Assembly (NCBI GenBank): GCA_902806415.1
Contig: CADCWN010000035.1
Coordinates: 1-34,417, forward strand
Source of the DNA: an uncultured Thermomicrobiales bacterium
GTDB taxonomy: Bacteria > Chloroflexota > Chloroflexia > Thermomicrobiales > CADCWN01
Direction: 5' to 3'
DNA length: 34,417 nt
Shown here: positions 22,733 through 29,337 of the stretch, in pieces
How the letters are laid out: each line of letters starts with the position of its first letter
How positions within the stretch are numbered: the stretch's first letter is position 1
The notes under the pieces: generated by a model
Seen by the model: the letters and a program-made list of their open reading frames with translations, nothing else
Told to the model about the DNA's origin: nothing
The model's database searches: none
Translations under genes and position numbers: made by a program

Positions 22733-23365
22733 ATGGAGCGCAGCTTCGAGGCGACGATCGCGCGGGTGCTGATCGGGCGGCACCCGCTGCTGAAGACCCT
22801 GAAGGAGAAGCAGGATTCGCCCGATGGGGCATACCTCCTCACGGAGCCGGTCGATGCGGTGGAAGTGACGCTGGAAGGGTTCGCGGGCGACCGCCACGCC
22901 GGGATGACCCGCCGGGCCGATGCGCGCGTGCCGTTCTACCCGCGCGGGACCGAGATCCGCAACAGCCGCCAGGTGTCGCTCGTCGCGGAGGAGGAGTTGG
23001 CGGAACTGGCCGACGCGCTGGGCGTGCCGCTGATCGACCCGGCCTGGCTCGGCGCGAACCTCGTCACGCGGTCGCTGCCGCAGCTGTCGCGCCTCCCGCC
23101 CGGCACGCGCCTCTTCTTCCCCGCCCAGGCCACGCTCGTCGTCGCCGACGAGAACCACCCCTGCGTCTTCCCCGGCAAGGCGCTCGCGCACCACTACCCC
23201 GCGCGCAACGGCATCGGCGGGTGCTTCGTCAAAGCCGCCGAGGGTCGGCGCGGCCTGGTGGCCTGGGTCGAGCGCGCGGGGACGATCGCTGCGGGGGATA
23301 CCGTGACGGTGGCGCTGCCCCCGCCAGTGGAGTACGCGATGCCCGCTGTCGGAACCACCGGCTGA
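22733..23365 (+). CDS. MOSC domain protein
   Basis: 210 residues. MOSC domains are found in molybdenum cofactor sulfurases and in stand-alone YiiM/YuaD-like proteins. Features include LEGFAGDRHAGMTR, RQVSLVAEEELAELADALG, GANLVTRSLPQLSRLPPGT and ENHPCVFPGKAL with the conserved Cys. The C-terminal strand pair RRGLVAWVERAGTIAAGDTV is also typical. AGGAGGG eight bases before the ATG sets the start. It follows the M20 gene by 16 bp. A broken copy of its C-terminus lies 800 bp downstream. Confidence 0.88.
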   Translation: MERSFEATIARVLIGRHPLLKTLKEKQDSPDGAYLLTEPVDAVEVTLEGFAGDRHAGMTRRADARVPFYPRGTEIRNSRQVSLVAEEELAELADALGVPLIDPAWLGANLVTRSLPQLSRLPPGTRLFFPAQATLVVADENHPCVFPGKALAHHYPARNGIGGCFVKAAEGRRGLVAWVERAGTIAAGDTVTVALPPPVEYAMPAVGTTG

Positions 23366-23452
23366 CGGCGCAAGCTCCGGCGAGCGAAACTCCACCATAC
23401 CATCTGCGGCGCGGCTCGGCGGGTCCGGGGCGGGGCGAGACCACGCCCTCGC

Positions 23453-24106
23453 TCAGGGCACGGCGGGCGTTACAGTTGGGGAAGCGGTCGGGCTAGCGGG
23501 ATTTGGCACCCGCAATGTGAAGCCGATGTTGCGCGCCTTGTAGTTCTGCACATCCAACTCGAAGCGGTGCGCCTCGGGCGGTGCGGCGAAGATGACGGTG
23601 CGGGTGACGGACTGGCGGTACTTGACGCTGGTGCCGAGGGTGTTGCCGAACGTGCCGGTGAAGTAGCCGCGATCGAAGGCGGTGCAGGCGTCCTCGTCGG
23701 TCGCGACCTCCCGCCCGTCGAAGCGCAGGTGGAATGAACGGTTATAGAGGGCGCGGGACTTGTCGCGGTAGAGATTGTCGATCATCCGCGCCCGTACGCG
23801 CACGACGAGCCAGACCTGTCCGGGCGGGGCAGGATGGCCGTCGACGGTTGGCAGGCGATCGACCGAGACCACCTCCAGTTCCCAGCTATCCCCGGTTTGG
23901 CGCTTGGGGGCCGGGTCGGCGATGAAGAGGGACGGGGTAGCCGTTGGGCCGGGCGGCGTGGGGGTGCGCGGCTCGGTCGCCAGCGCGGAGTCCGGGATGA
24001 CCCCGGCGAGATTGAGCCCGACGGTGACGACGAGCGCGCCGACACAGAGCAGCAGGGGCGTGGCCACGAGGCCAATCAGCCAGAAAAGCAGCCGTTTCGA
24101 TTTCAC
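23453..24106 (-). CDS. Membrane-anchored extracytoplasmic protein of unknown function (DUF4352-like)
   Basis: 217 residues. A basic start (KSKR) leads into one hydrophobic segment (about 5-33), followed by a Thr/Pro-rich linker (TPTPPGPTATP). A beta-rich domain of about 130 residues comes next (WELEVVSVDRL, QVWLVVRVRARM, HLRFDGREVATDE, RTVIFAAPPEAHRFELDV). This plan resembles DUF4352-type surface domains of unknown role. The tail is again Pro/Thr/Ser-rich. The GTG at 24104-24106 is preferred because GTGAGGTGA lies just before it; an ATG eight codons upstream is the alternative. It is convergent with the MOSC gene. Confidence 0.65.
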   Translation of the reverse strand: MKSKRLLFWLIGLVATPLLLCVGALVVTVGLNLAGVIPDSALATEPRTPTPPGPTATPSLFIADPAPKRQTGDSWELEVVSVDRLPTVDGHPAPPGQVWLVVRVRARMIDNLYRDKSRALYNRSFHLRFDGREVATDEDACTAFDRGYFTGTFGNTLGTSVKYRQSVTRTVIFAAPPEAHRFELDVQNYKARNIGFTLRVPNPASPTASPTVTPAVP

Positions 24107-24171
24107 AGTCACCTCACAAAGCAGCGCCATCAGGGCGGGAAAACCCCGCTCGTGAGAGAATACGGATGTGA

Positions 24172-24276
24172 ATGGTCCTGTGTCTCACCGATCGGCGCGG
24201 GCGGGTGGGTTGGATCGAGCACGCAGGGACGCTCGCTACGGGGAACATGGTGATGGTGGCCCTTCCACCGCGGTGA
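24172..24276 (+). pseudogene. Remnant of a MOSC gene C-terminus
   Basis: An open stretch of 34 codons ending in TGA at 24274-24276 reads RRGRVGWIEHAGTLATG and then ends NMVMVALPPR. It matches the C-terminus of the intact MOSC gene at 22733-23365 (RRGLVAWVERAGTIAAG ... VALPP) at about two thirds of positions. Everything upstream that such a protein needs is missing, and the neighbouring minus-strand gene occupies the space. It is most simply the tail of a duplicated or displaced MOSC gene. The remnant stops two bases before a 23 bp perfect hairpin. Confidence 0.65.
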
Positions 24277-24277
24277 A

Positions 24278-24327
24278 GTAGGCATAATTTGGCCCCGGAT
24301 TGAAATCCGGGGCCAAATTATGCCTAC
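24278..24327. terminator. 23 bp perfect hairpin at the end of the second L,D-transpeptidase
   Basis: The left arm (24278-24300) pairs perfectly with the right arm (24305-24327) across a TGAA loop. The stem contains both CCCCGG and TAATTT parts. The stop codon (24324-24326) of the minus-strand L,D-transpeptidase lies within it. It can serve both strands as a terminator; no T-run follows on either side. Confidence 0.65.
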
Positions 24328-24947
24328 GGCAGCGTCAGCGTGGTCCCGGTCGGCTCGCTCGGCTGCGCTTGCATCGGCGGGGCACCGGTGAGTTGCGCGC
24401 CGAAAACGATCTTCGGGTAGATCAGCGTGCCGCCGCTAAACGCCCTGATCGTGATCGGCACCCCGATCGGATCCCAGCGGTGGAACCACTCGGCATCCTC
24501 AGGGAGGAGTTGGATACAGCCGTGGCTGGCGGGCGTCTTGCCGATGTGGTCGCGGCTATAAACCTTCGCGCCCGCCGGATCGACCGTGTAGGGCGCACCG
24601 TGGATCAGGATATCGCCGTTCCAGGAGCCATCCGGCAGGTAATCGGTGAAGAGCCAGTAGCCGAGATCCTGGGTCGTGCCGAACGACTCGAACGTCCCCC
24701 AGAACTCGCCGATCCGACCATTCCAAATCGGCGTCTCGGTCTTGCGGACCCCCGGCCAGCCGGTGCTGATCGGCAACTGGCGCACGACCGTCTCACCCTC
24801 GTAGATCAGCATCTGCTGCTTATCCTGCGAGATGATGATCCGCGCCTTCGCCTTATCGGGGAACTGCTCCGCCCCACGCCCGAACGATACGCCGGGCAGG
24901 GACACGATTCCCAGCGTGAGCGCCAGGATCAGGGCCAGTCGCGTCAT
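24324..24947 (-). CDS. Secreted L,D-transpeptidase (YkuD domain)
   Basis: 207 residues. A cleavable-looking signal peptide (residues 1-23, LALILALTLGIVSLPGVSFG) precedes a YkuD domain that starts at ARIIISQDKQQMLIYEGETV. The catalytic residues are present: His116 in ILIHGAPYT and the ASHGCIQL motif with Cys144. The enzyme would cross-link peptidoglycan or attach proteins to it, outside the membrane. It lacks the SH3 and repeat modules of the larger relative at 7550. The last 25 residues are Pro/Thr-rich. Its promoter is the best in the window (25015-25043). The leader contains a possible 13-codon ORF ending just before the gene. Confidence 0.9.
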   Translation of the reverse strand: MTRLALILALTLGIVSLPGVSFGRGAEQFPDKAKARIIISQDKQQMLIYEGETVVRQLPISTGWPGVRKTETPIWNGRIGEFWGTFESFGTTQDLGYWLFTDYLPDGSWNGDILIHGAPYTVDPAGAKVYSRDHIGKTPASHGCIQLLPEDAEWFHRWDPIGVPITIRAFSGGTLIYPKIVFGAQLTGAPPMQAQPSEPTGTTLTLP

Positions 24948-25014
24948 CTACCTCACGGCTCCTCATGGGCGGACTTTTGGCGGTCCCGGCCCATATCCTC
25001 CTCATTGCACGCCC

Positions 25015-25043
25015 ATTGTACCGGCTTCGCACCACCCCGACAA
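25015..25043 (-). promoter_or_regulatory. Promoter of the second L,D-transpeptidase
   Basis: On the minus strand TTGTCG (25038-25043), 17 bp, TACAAT (25015-25020): four of six and five of six matches. The predicted start is about 60 bp before the ATG. Confidence 0.6.
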
Positions 25044-25225
25044 TCAGTACGTACGCTCAATATGGGTGGGACTACCCAACCCGAGGTGAGCAACCGTCCT
25101 CACAATAGCGCGTTCTAGGAAGGGTGTGTGGTTCCACATAGCTCATTCATCACCGTCTCTGCCTTACCCTCTCCGATACAGGGAGGGTCGCCACAGCGGC
25201 GGCGGGAAGGGCCATCCCGGCTTCG

Positions 25226-25639
25226 TCATTCCAGCTCGAAGGCGATTTCCTGCGCCCCTTCCCAGAGGATCACGCGTCCCATCTCGGCCAGCTGCTCGCG
25301 CCCCTCGACGAGCGTCAGGAAGTGGTTGCCGGCCAGCTGCCCCATCTTCGAGGCAAAGAGGGTCGCGCCGTAGGGGAAGAGGATCTCCGTCTCGCTGAAG
25401 CCGCCGGGATAGAGCAGGAGTTCGCCGGGGGCGGGGTGGCTGGTGTGGTTCTCGAATCCGACGCCGACCTGGAACGACCCGAGCGGCACCCAGGCCGACT
25501 CGCCGCTCCAGCGCGCCTGGATGATCGTGTTGCGGAACGGCAGAAGCGACGCGAAAGCGGCGCAGGTCAGCGGCGCGGCCTCTTCCTCGAAGCGCGCGGT
25601 GTAGACGAACCGCCCGACGGTGATACGCAGAGCGCCCAC
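25226..25639 (-). CDS. DUF3830 family protein (cyclophilin-like fold)
   Basis: 137 residues. DUF3830 signatures run through the protein: LTCAAFASLLPFRNTIIQARWSG, VPLGSFQVGVGFENHTSHPAPGE, LLYPGGFSETEILFPYG, FASKMGQLAGNHFLTLVEG and ILWEGAQEIAFE. The fold is cyclophilin-like and the function is unproven; relatives often sit near amidases or peptidases, but here none is adjacent. The GTG at 25637-25639 is preferred because GGAGG lies six bases upstream; an ATG nine codons earlier has that site inside the coding region. It appears monocistronic. A small ACCCTCTCC/GGGAGGGT hairpin follows the gene near 25166-25190. Confidence 0.8.
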   Translation of the reverse strand: MGALRITVGRFVYTARFEEEAAPLTCAAFASLLPFRNTIIQARWSGESAWVPLGSFQVGVGFENHTSHPAPGELLLYPGGFSETEILFPYGATLFASKMGQLAGNHFLTLVEGREQLAEMGRVILWEGAQEIAFELE

Positions 25640-25847
25640 GCTGATCCTCCTACCCTTCCGGCGCACTGGCCGTGGTGACGATCGTCGGCGACAATCATGC
25701 GGGAGAGGATACCCGATCCCCCGTCCCGCCGCCTCTCAACCCGATCTCGACCGCGCGCCGGTATCGTTGCTCACTGTGGACAGTCGTGCGATCATGGGCC
25801 ATTGACAGAGTATGTCGCCTCGGGGATCAAGCGGGAGGTTGTTGGGT

Positions 25848-26975
25848 GTGATCACGATCCCGGATGTTGCCCGCGCCAGCGAGGCGGCGCGCGACGCGGC
25901 CACCGGGCTCGGCAACAGCCTTGCCCTGCTCACCGCGCTCAACCAGCAATTGCCGGGGATCAACGAAGGCGGTCCCGCGCTGGCGCTCCTCCAGATCGCG
26001 CTCGATCGTTCCCCAGGTTCCAGCGGCCGCTTCGGTCCGGGGGATGACGAGGCATTCCTGGTCGGCTATGCGGCCCTCCTGGAAGACTTCACGGCGCGCT
26101 GGGCGTCGGACGAAGAGGGTCGTCCCGTCGGGGGAGCGTTCCGCATCGGCTCCGATGAGTTCGCCCTACTCCTCCCCAGCGCCGGGCGGTTGGGCGCGCG
26201 CCGCGCGGCGGCGGCGCTGCTGGCCGGCGGCGAGTCGGCGCGGGTGGCGCTGAGCATCGGCATTGGCATCGCCGAGCCGAGCGCGGCGAATATCGGCGGG
26301 GTGCTCCTGGCGGCGGATGGGGCGCTGCGCACGGCCGTAGCGCGCGGCGGTGGGCGGGCCAAACTCCTGGTCGCCCGGCCACCCGATGCCCTCGGCGCAC
26401 AGCGGGTCGTTGAGTGGCTGGCGGAGCGCGCGATCGACACGCAGCAGTTGCTCGACAAGGCGACCCAATTGGCGCTGACCGATCCGCTGACCGGGTTGCC
26501 GAACCAGCGCGCCCTCGAACTCTTCCTGGTGACGGAACTGCCGCGCGCCCGTCGCCGCGAGTACGTCCTCGCGCTCCTGCTGATCGATGGCGACAGCCTC
26601 CGGGAGTACAATTCGCGCCACGGCTACTCGGCGGGCGACGAATGGGTCCGCGCGCTCGGCGCGACCCTCGCCCGCGAGACGCGCGCCAGCGATCTGGCGG
26701 TGCGCTGGCGGCAGGGGGACGAGTTCATCGTGGCGCTGCCGGAGACGACGCGCGAGGCGACGACGGAGATCGGCGAGCGGATTCGCCGCGCCATCCCACG
26801 CGCCACCGCGAGCCTGCCCGCCCCGGCGACCATCTCCGTCGGCATCGCCCTCTTCCCCGAGGACGGTGAGACGCGCGAGGAATTGCTACTGCGGGCCGAG
26901 GCCGCAAATCGCCTCGCAAAGAGCCTGGGCAAGAACCGCATCGCCTTCGCGAGCGACGTGGGACGATGCGGGTGA
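25848..26975 (+). CDS. Tandem GGDEF-domain protein
   Basis: 375 residues with two GGDEF-type domains. The first runs from about residue 10 (DAATGLGNSLALLTALNQQL) to the signature RIGSDEFALLLPS near 115-127. The second starts DPLTGLPNQRALE, has LLLIDGDSLREYNSRHGYSAGDEW and then the signature RWRQGDEFIVALP, with an RxxD (RASD) just upstream resembling an inhibitory site. Both signatures deviate (GSDEF; RQGDEF with one extra residue). At least the second keeps the metal-binding acidic residues, so c-di-GMP synthesis is possible but uncertain. No membrane or sensor domain is seen. The GTG at 25848 follows GGGAGG with good spacing; an ATG at 25812 is the alternative. The stop abuts a heptad array. 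Confidence 0.78.
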   Translation: MITIPDVARASEAARDAATGLGNSLALLTALNQQLPGINEGGPALALLQIALDRSPGSSGRFGPGDDEAFLVGYAALLEDFTARWASDEEGRPVGGAFRIGSDEFALLLPSAGRLGARRAAAALLAGGESARVALSIGIGIAEPSAANIGGVLLAADGALRTAVARGGGRAKLLVARPPDALGAQRVVEWLAERAIDTQQLLDKATQLALTDPLTGLPNQRALELFLVTELPRARRREYVLALLLIDGDSLREYNSRHGYSAGDEWVRALGATLARETRASDLAVRWRQGDEFIVALPETTREATTEIGERIRRAIPRATASLPAPATISVGIALFPEDGETREELLLRAEAANRLAKSLGKNRIAFASDVGRCG

Positions 26976-27044
26976 AGTACGAAGTACGAACTACGAAGTA
27001 CGAAGTACGCACCAGTGCCGTCTCGCGCCCTACTTCGTACTTCC
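26974..27044. repeat. Heptad array pair (locus F)
   Basis: Five GAAGTAC-type units (one GAACTAC) start directly at the TGA of the GGDEF gene. About 20 bp later the complement TACTTCGTACTTCC follows at 27031-27044. The arms can pair, forming a stem-loop 3' of the GGDEF gene. The unit matches locus H at 2668. Confidence 0.75.
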
Positions 27045-27113
27045 TCTCTGGCAACGCCCCCGACAATCTCGCATACTGTATCCCATGACCGGGCGCGAAC
27101 AAGGAGACACAGC

Positions 27114-27821
27114 ATGGCGAGCGAGACGCGGGCGAGATCACAACTCACGGCGCGCGACCCGGCGTGGCCGCCGCACGACACCGAGGAGAGTGTCTTGGGC
27201 ACCGATTTGCACCAAGCGGCGATCACCAATCTGCGGTGGGGGATCAATGAGGCGGCGCAAATCGGCCTCGCCGTCGGGCAGCACGCTCCCTGGCGGGCGT
27301 ACAGCCAGACCGCCCTGCTCGGCTGCCGTCGCCCTGAGGGTTCGCTCTACCGCACCTACCCCGACGTCTTCGTCCACACCCGCCCGCTCGACCGCACGCG
27401 CGGTTCGACGGTCATCGCGACCGACGGCCCGCCCGCGCTGATCATCGAGATCCTGAGCGAGGCGACCTACGAGGCGGACCTCGATCTGGATCGCGGCAAA
27501 GGCTGGAGCTACGCCGACGCCGGGGTGCGTGAGTACCTGACCCTCGACCAGACCGGGTGCTTCGCAGGCGAGCCGCTGCGCGCCTGGCGATTCGCCGACG
27601 GTCGCTACCAGCCCTGGCTGCCCGAGGCCGACGGGCGCTGCCACAGCGCGACGATCGGCGTTGCCTTTGCCCTGGAAGACGATGAGCTCATCGTCTACAC
27701 CCGCGACGGACGTCGGATGCTGCGCGAGGGCGAGGTCGAAGAGGAACGATCGCGCCTGCGCGCGGAGTATGAGGAAGAGATCGCGCGGCTACGGCGGCTC
27801 CTTGACGAGCGATCCGAGTAG
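27114..27821 (+). CDS. Uma2 family (DUF820) putative endonuclease
   Basis: 235 residues with the restriction-endonuclease-like Uma2 core: YPDVFVHTRPLD supplies the catalytic Asp, and ALIIEILSEATYEADLDLDRGKGWSYADAGVREYLTLD carries the Glu and Lys-Tyr positions. The last 30 residues form a charged coiled coil (EVEEERSRLRAEYEEEIARL). Members are abundant in Chloroflexota and Cyanobacteria and have no settled role. The ATG at 27114 follows AAGGAG with seven bases spacing. No partner gene is adjacent. Confidence 0.85.
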   Translation: MASETRARSQLTARDPAWPPHDTEESVLGTDLHQAAITNLRWGINEAAQIGLAVGQHAPWRAYSQTALLGCRRPEGSLYRTYPDVFVHTRPLDRTRGSTVIATDGPPALIIEILSEATYEADLDLDRGKGWSYADAGVREYLTLDQTGCFAGEPLRAWRFADGRYQPWLPEADGRCHSATIGVAFALEDDELIVYTRDGRRMLREGEVEEERSRLRAEYEEEIARLRRLLDERSE

Positions 27822-28053
27822 ATCGGCACCAGACGACGCTCGCGGGAGCACTTGTAGACGGCGGGCTGCTGCGCGCCGGGCGGGAGAATGCCGTCGTGGC
27901 GTTGTCGGTCGCCCCGCGTCCGCTGGGCAGGCATCAGCCCGCTGCGGCCCGGGTGAGCGATGCAACGAGACGACACAGCCCGTCAGGGATGATGTCAAAG
28001 CGACCGAACACGCCGGGCTTCGCCGTGTCTGCGGCAACGGACAGGGGTAGACA

Positions 28054-29268
28054 GTGACCATACACTGGGATGAACGGTACGCGCGCCGTGCGCGGCTGAT
28101 GACCGGTTCTGCCATCAGGGAACTGCTGAAGCTGACCGAGCAACCGGACTTCATCTCCCTCGCGGGCGGGCTGCCCGCGCCCGAGTCCTTCCCGATCGCC
28201 GAGGTCGCCACCGCCGCGCAGGCGATCCTGCGCGAGCGCGGGACGCAAGCGCTCCAATATGGCGCGACCGAAGGCTACCGCCCCCTGCGGGAGCTGATCG
28301 CGCGGCGGATGAGCGGCGGCGGTCTCACCGTGGCGGTCGAGAATGTGCTGATCACCTCGGGCTCCCAGCAGGCGCTCGATCTGCTGGGCAAGGTCTTCCT
28401 CGACGCGGGCGACCGCGTGCTGGTGGAGTCGCCCACCTATCTGGCGGCGCTGCAAGCCTGGAACGGCTATGAGGCCACCTATCTCGAAGCGCCAATGGAT
28501 GGCGCGGGGCTGGACCCGGATGCGCTGGGATCTCACCTGCGCCGGGTACCCAAATTCATCTACTGCGTGCCGAACTTCCAGAATCCTACCGGCGTTACCC
28601 TCGCGCTGGATCGCCGCCACCGTCTCGTACAACTCGCCGCAGCACACGGCGTACCGATCGTCGAGGACGATCCGTATGGCGCGCTGCGCTTCGAGGGCGA
28701 CCCCCTACCCAGCCTACTCGCACTCGTGGGGGCATCTGATAACGGGGCGTCGGGGCGCGACGCGGGCGGCGTGATCCACCTGAGCACCTTCTCGAAGACC
28801 CTGGCCCCCGGACTGCGCGTCGGCTGGGTCGTGGCCCCCGCCGAGGTCATCGCCCGCTTGGCGCTGGCGAAGCAGGGGACCGATCTGCACACCGGCACGC
28901 TCGACCAGTGCATCGTCCACGAACTCCTCGCCGGGGGACAGATCGAGGCGGGGCTCGGGGCGATCGTCGCGCGCTATCGGGAGCGACGGGACGCGATGTT
29001 GGCGGCGCTGACGGAACATTTCCCGGCGACCGCGCGCTGGACCCACCCCGACGGGGGGATGTTCGTGTGGGTGACCCTGCCACCGGGGGCCGACGCGGTC
29101 GAACTCCTGCCAGCGGCGATCGAGCAGGGCGTGGCCTTCGTCCCGGGCGCGGCGTTCTACCCCAATGGGGGCGGCGAGAGGACGCTGCGCCTGAACTTCT
29201 CCAACGCCTCGCCCGAGCGGATCACCGAGGGGATCGCGCGGCTGGGCGCGGTGCTGCGCGAATACTGA
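28054..29268 (+). CDS. PLP-dependent aminotransferase, class I/II (LysN/2-aminoadipate type)
   Basis: 404 residues. It transfers amino groups using pyridoxal phosphate; the closest look is to 2-aminoadipate/aromatic-type transaminases related to the MocR core. Motifs are ISLAGGLPAPESFP near the start, LQYGATEGYRPLRELIARR, TSGSQQALDL (102-110), the NFQNPTG turn at 174-180, VEDDPYG, and the Schiff-base Lys248 in LSTFSKTLAPGLRVGW. The substrate cannot be assigned from the sequence. The start is GTG after GGGGTAGACA. The 232 bp before it hold no gene and no riboswitch that I recognise. Confidence 0.9.
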   Translation: MTIHWDERYARRARLMTGSAIRELLKLTEQPDFISLAGGLPAPESFPIAEVATAAQAILRERGTQALQYGATEGYRPLRELIARRMSGGGLTVAVENVLITSGSQQALDLLGKVFLDAGDRVLVESPTYLAALQAWNGYEATYLEAPMDGAGLDPDALGSHLRRVPKFIYCVPNFQNPTGVTLALDRRHRLVQLAAAHGVPIVEDDPYGALRFEGDPLPSLLALVGASDNGASGRDAGGVIHLSTFSKTLAPGLRVGWVVAPAEVIARLALAKQGTDLHTGTLDQCIVHELLAGGQIEAGLGAIVARYRERRDAMLAALTEHFPATARWTHPDGGMFVWVTLPPGADAVELLPAAIEQGVAFVPGAAFYPNGGGERTLRLNFSNASPERITEGIARLGAVLREY

Positions 29269-29278
29269 CAACCAATAG

Positions 29279-29308
29279 AAAAGCGGGCGGGGCAGAGGCC
29301 CCGCCCGC
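29279..29308 (-). terminator. Terminator of pnp (also at the end of the aminotransferase)
   Basis: GCGGGCGGGGC (29283-29293), loop AGAG, GCCCCGCCCGC (29298-29308): an 11 bp perfect stem. On the minus strand it is followed by TTTTCTATT, so it fits an intrinsic terminator for pnp. It lies between convergent genes and could work for both. Confidence 0.8.
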
Positions 29309-29337
29309 CCCTCGTTGTCGGCTACCGCACCATGAAC

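Noticed and set aside
27822..28053. Possible riboswitch or T-box before the aminotransferase
   Set aside because: I looked for SAM, TPP, lysine and T-box core motifs and found none; only small imperfect hairpins are present.
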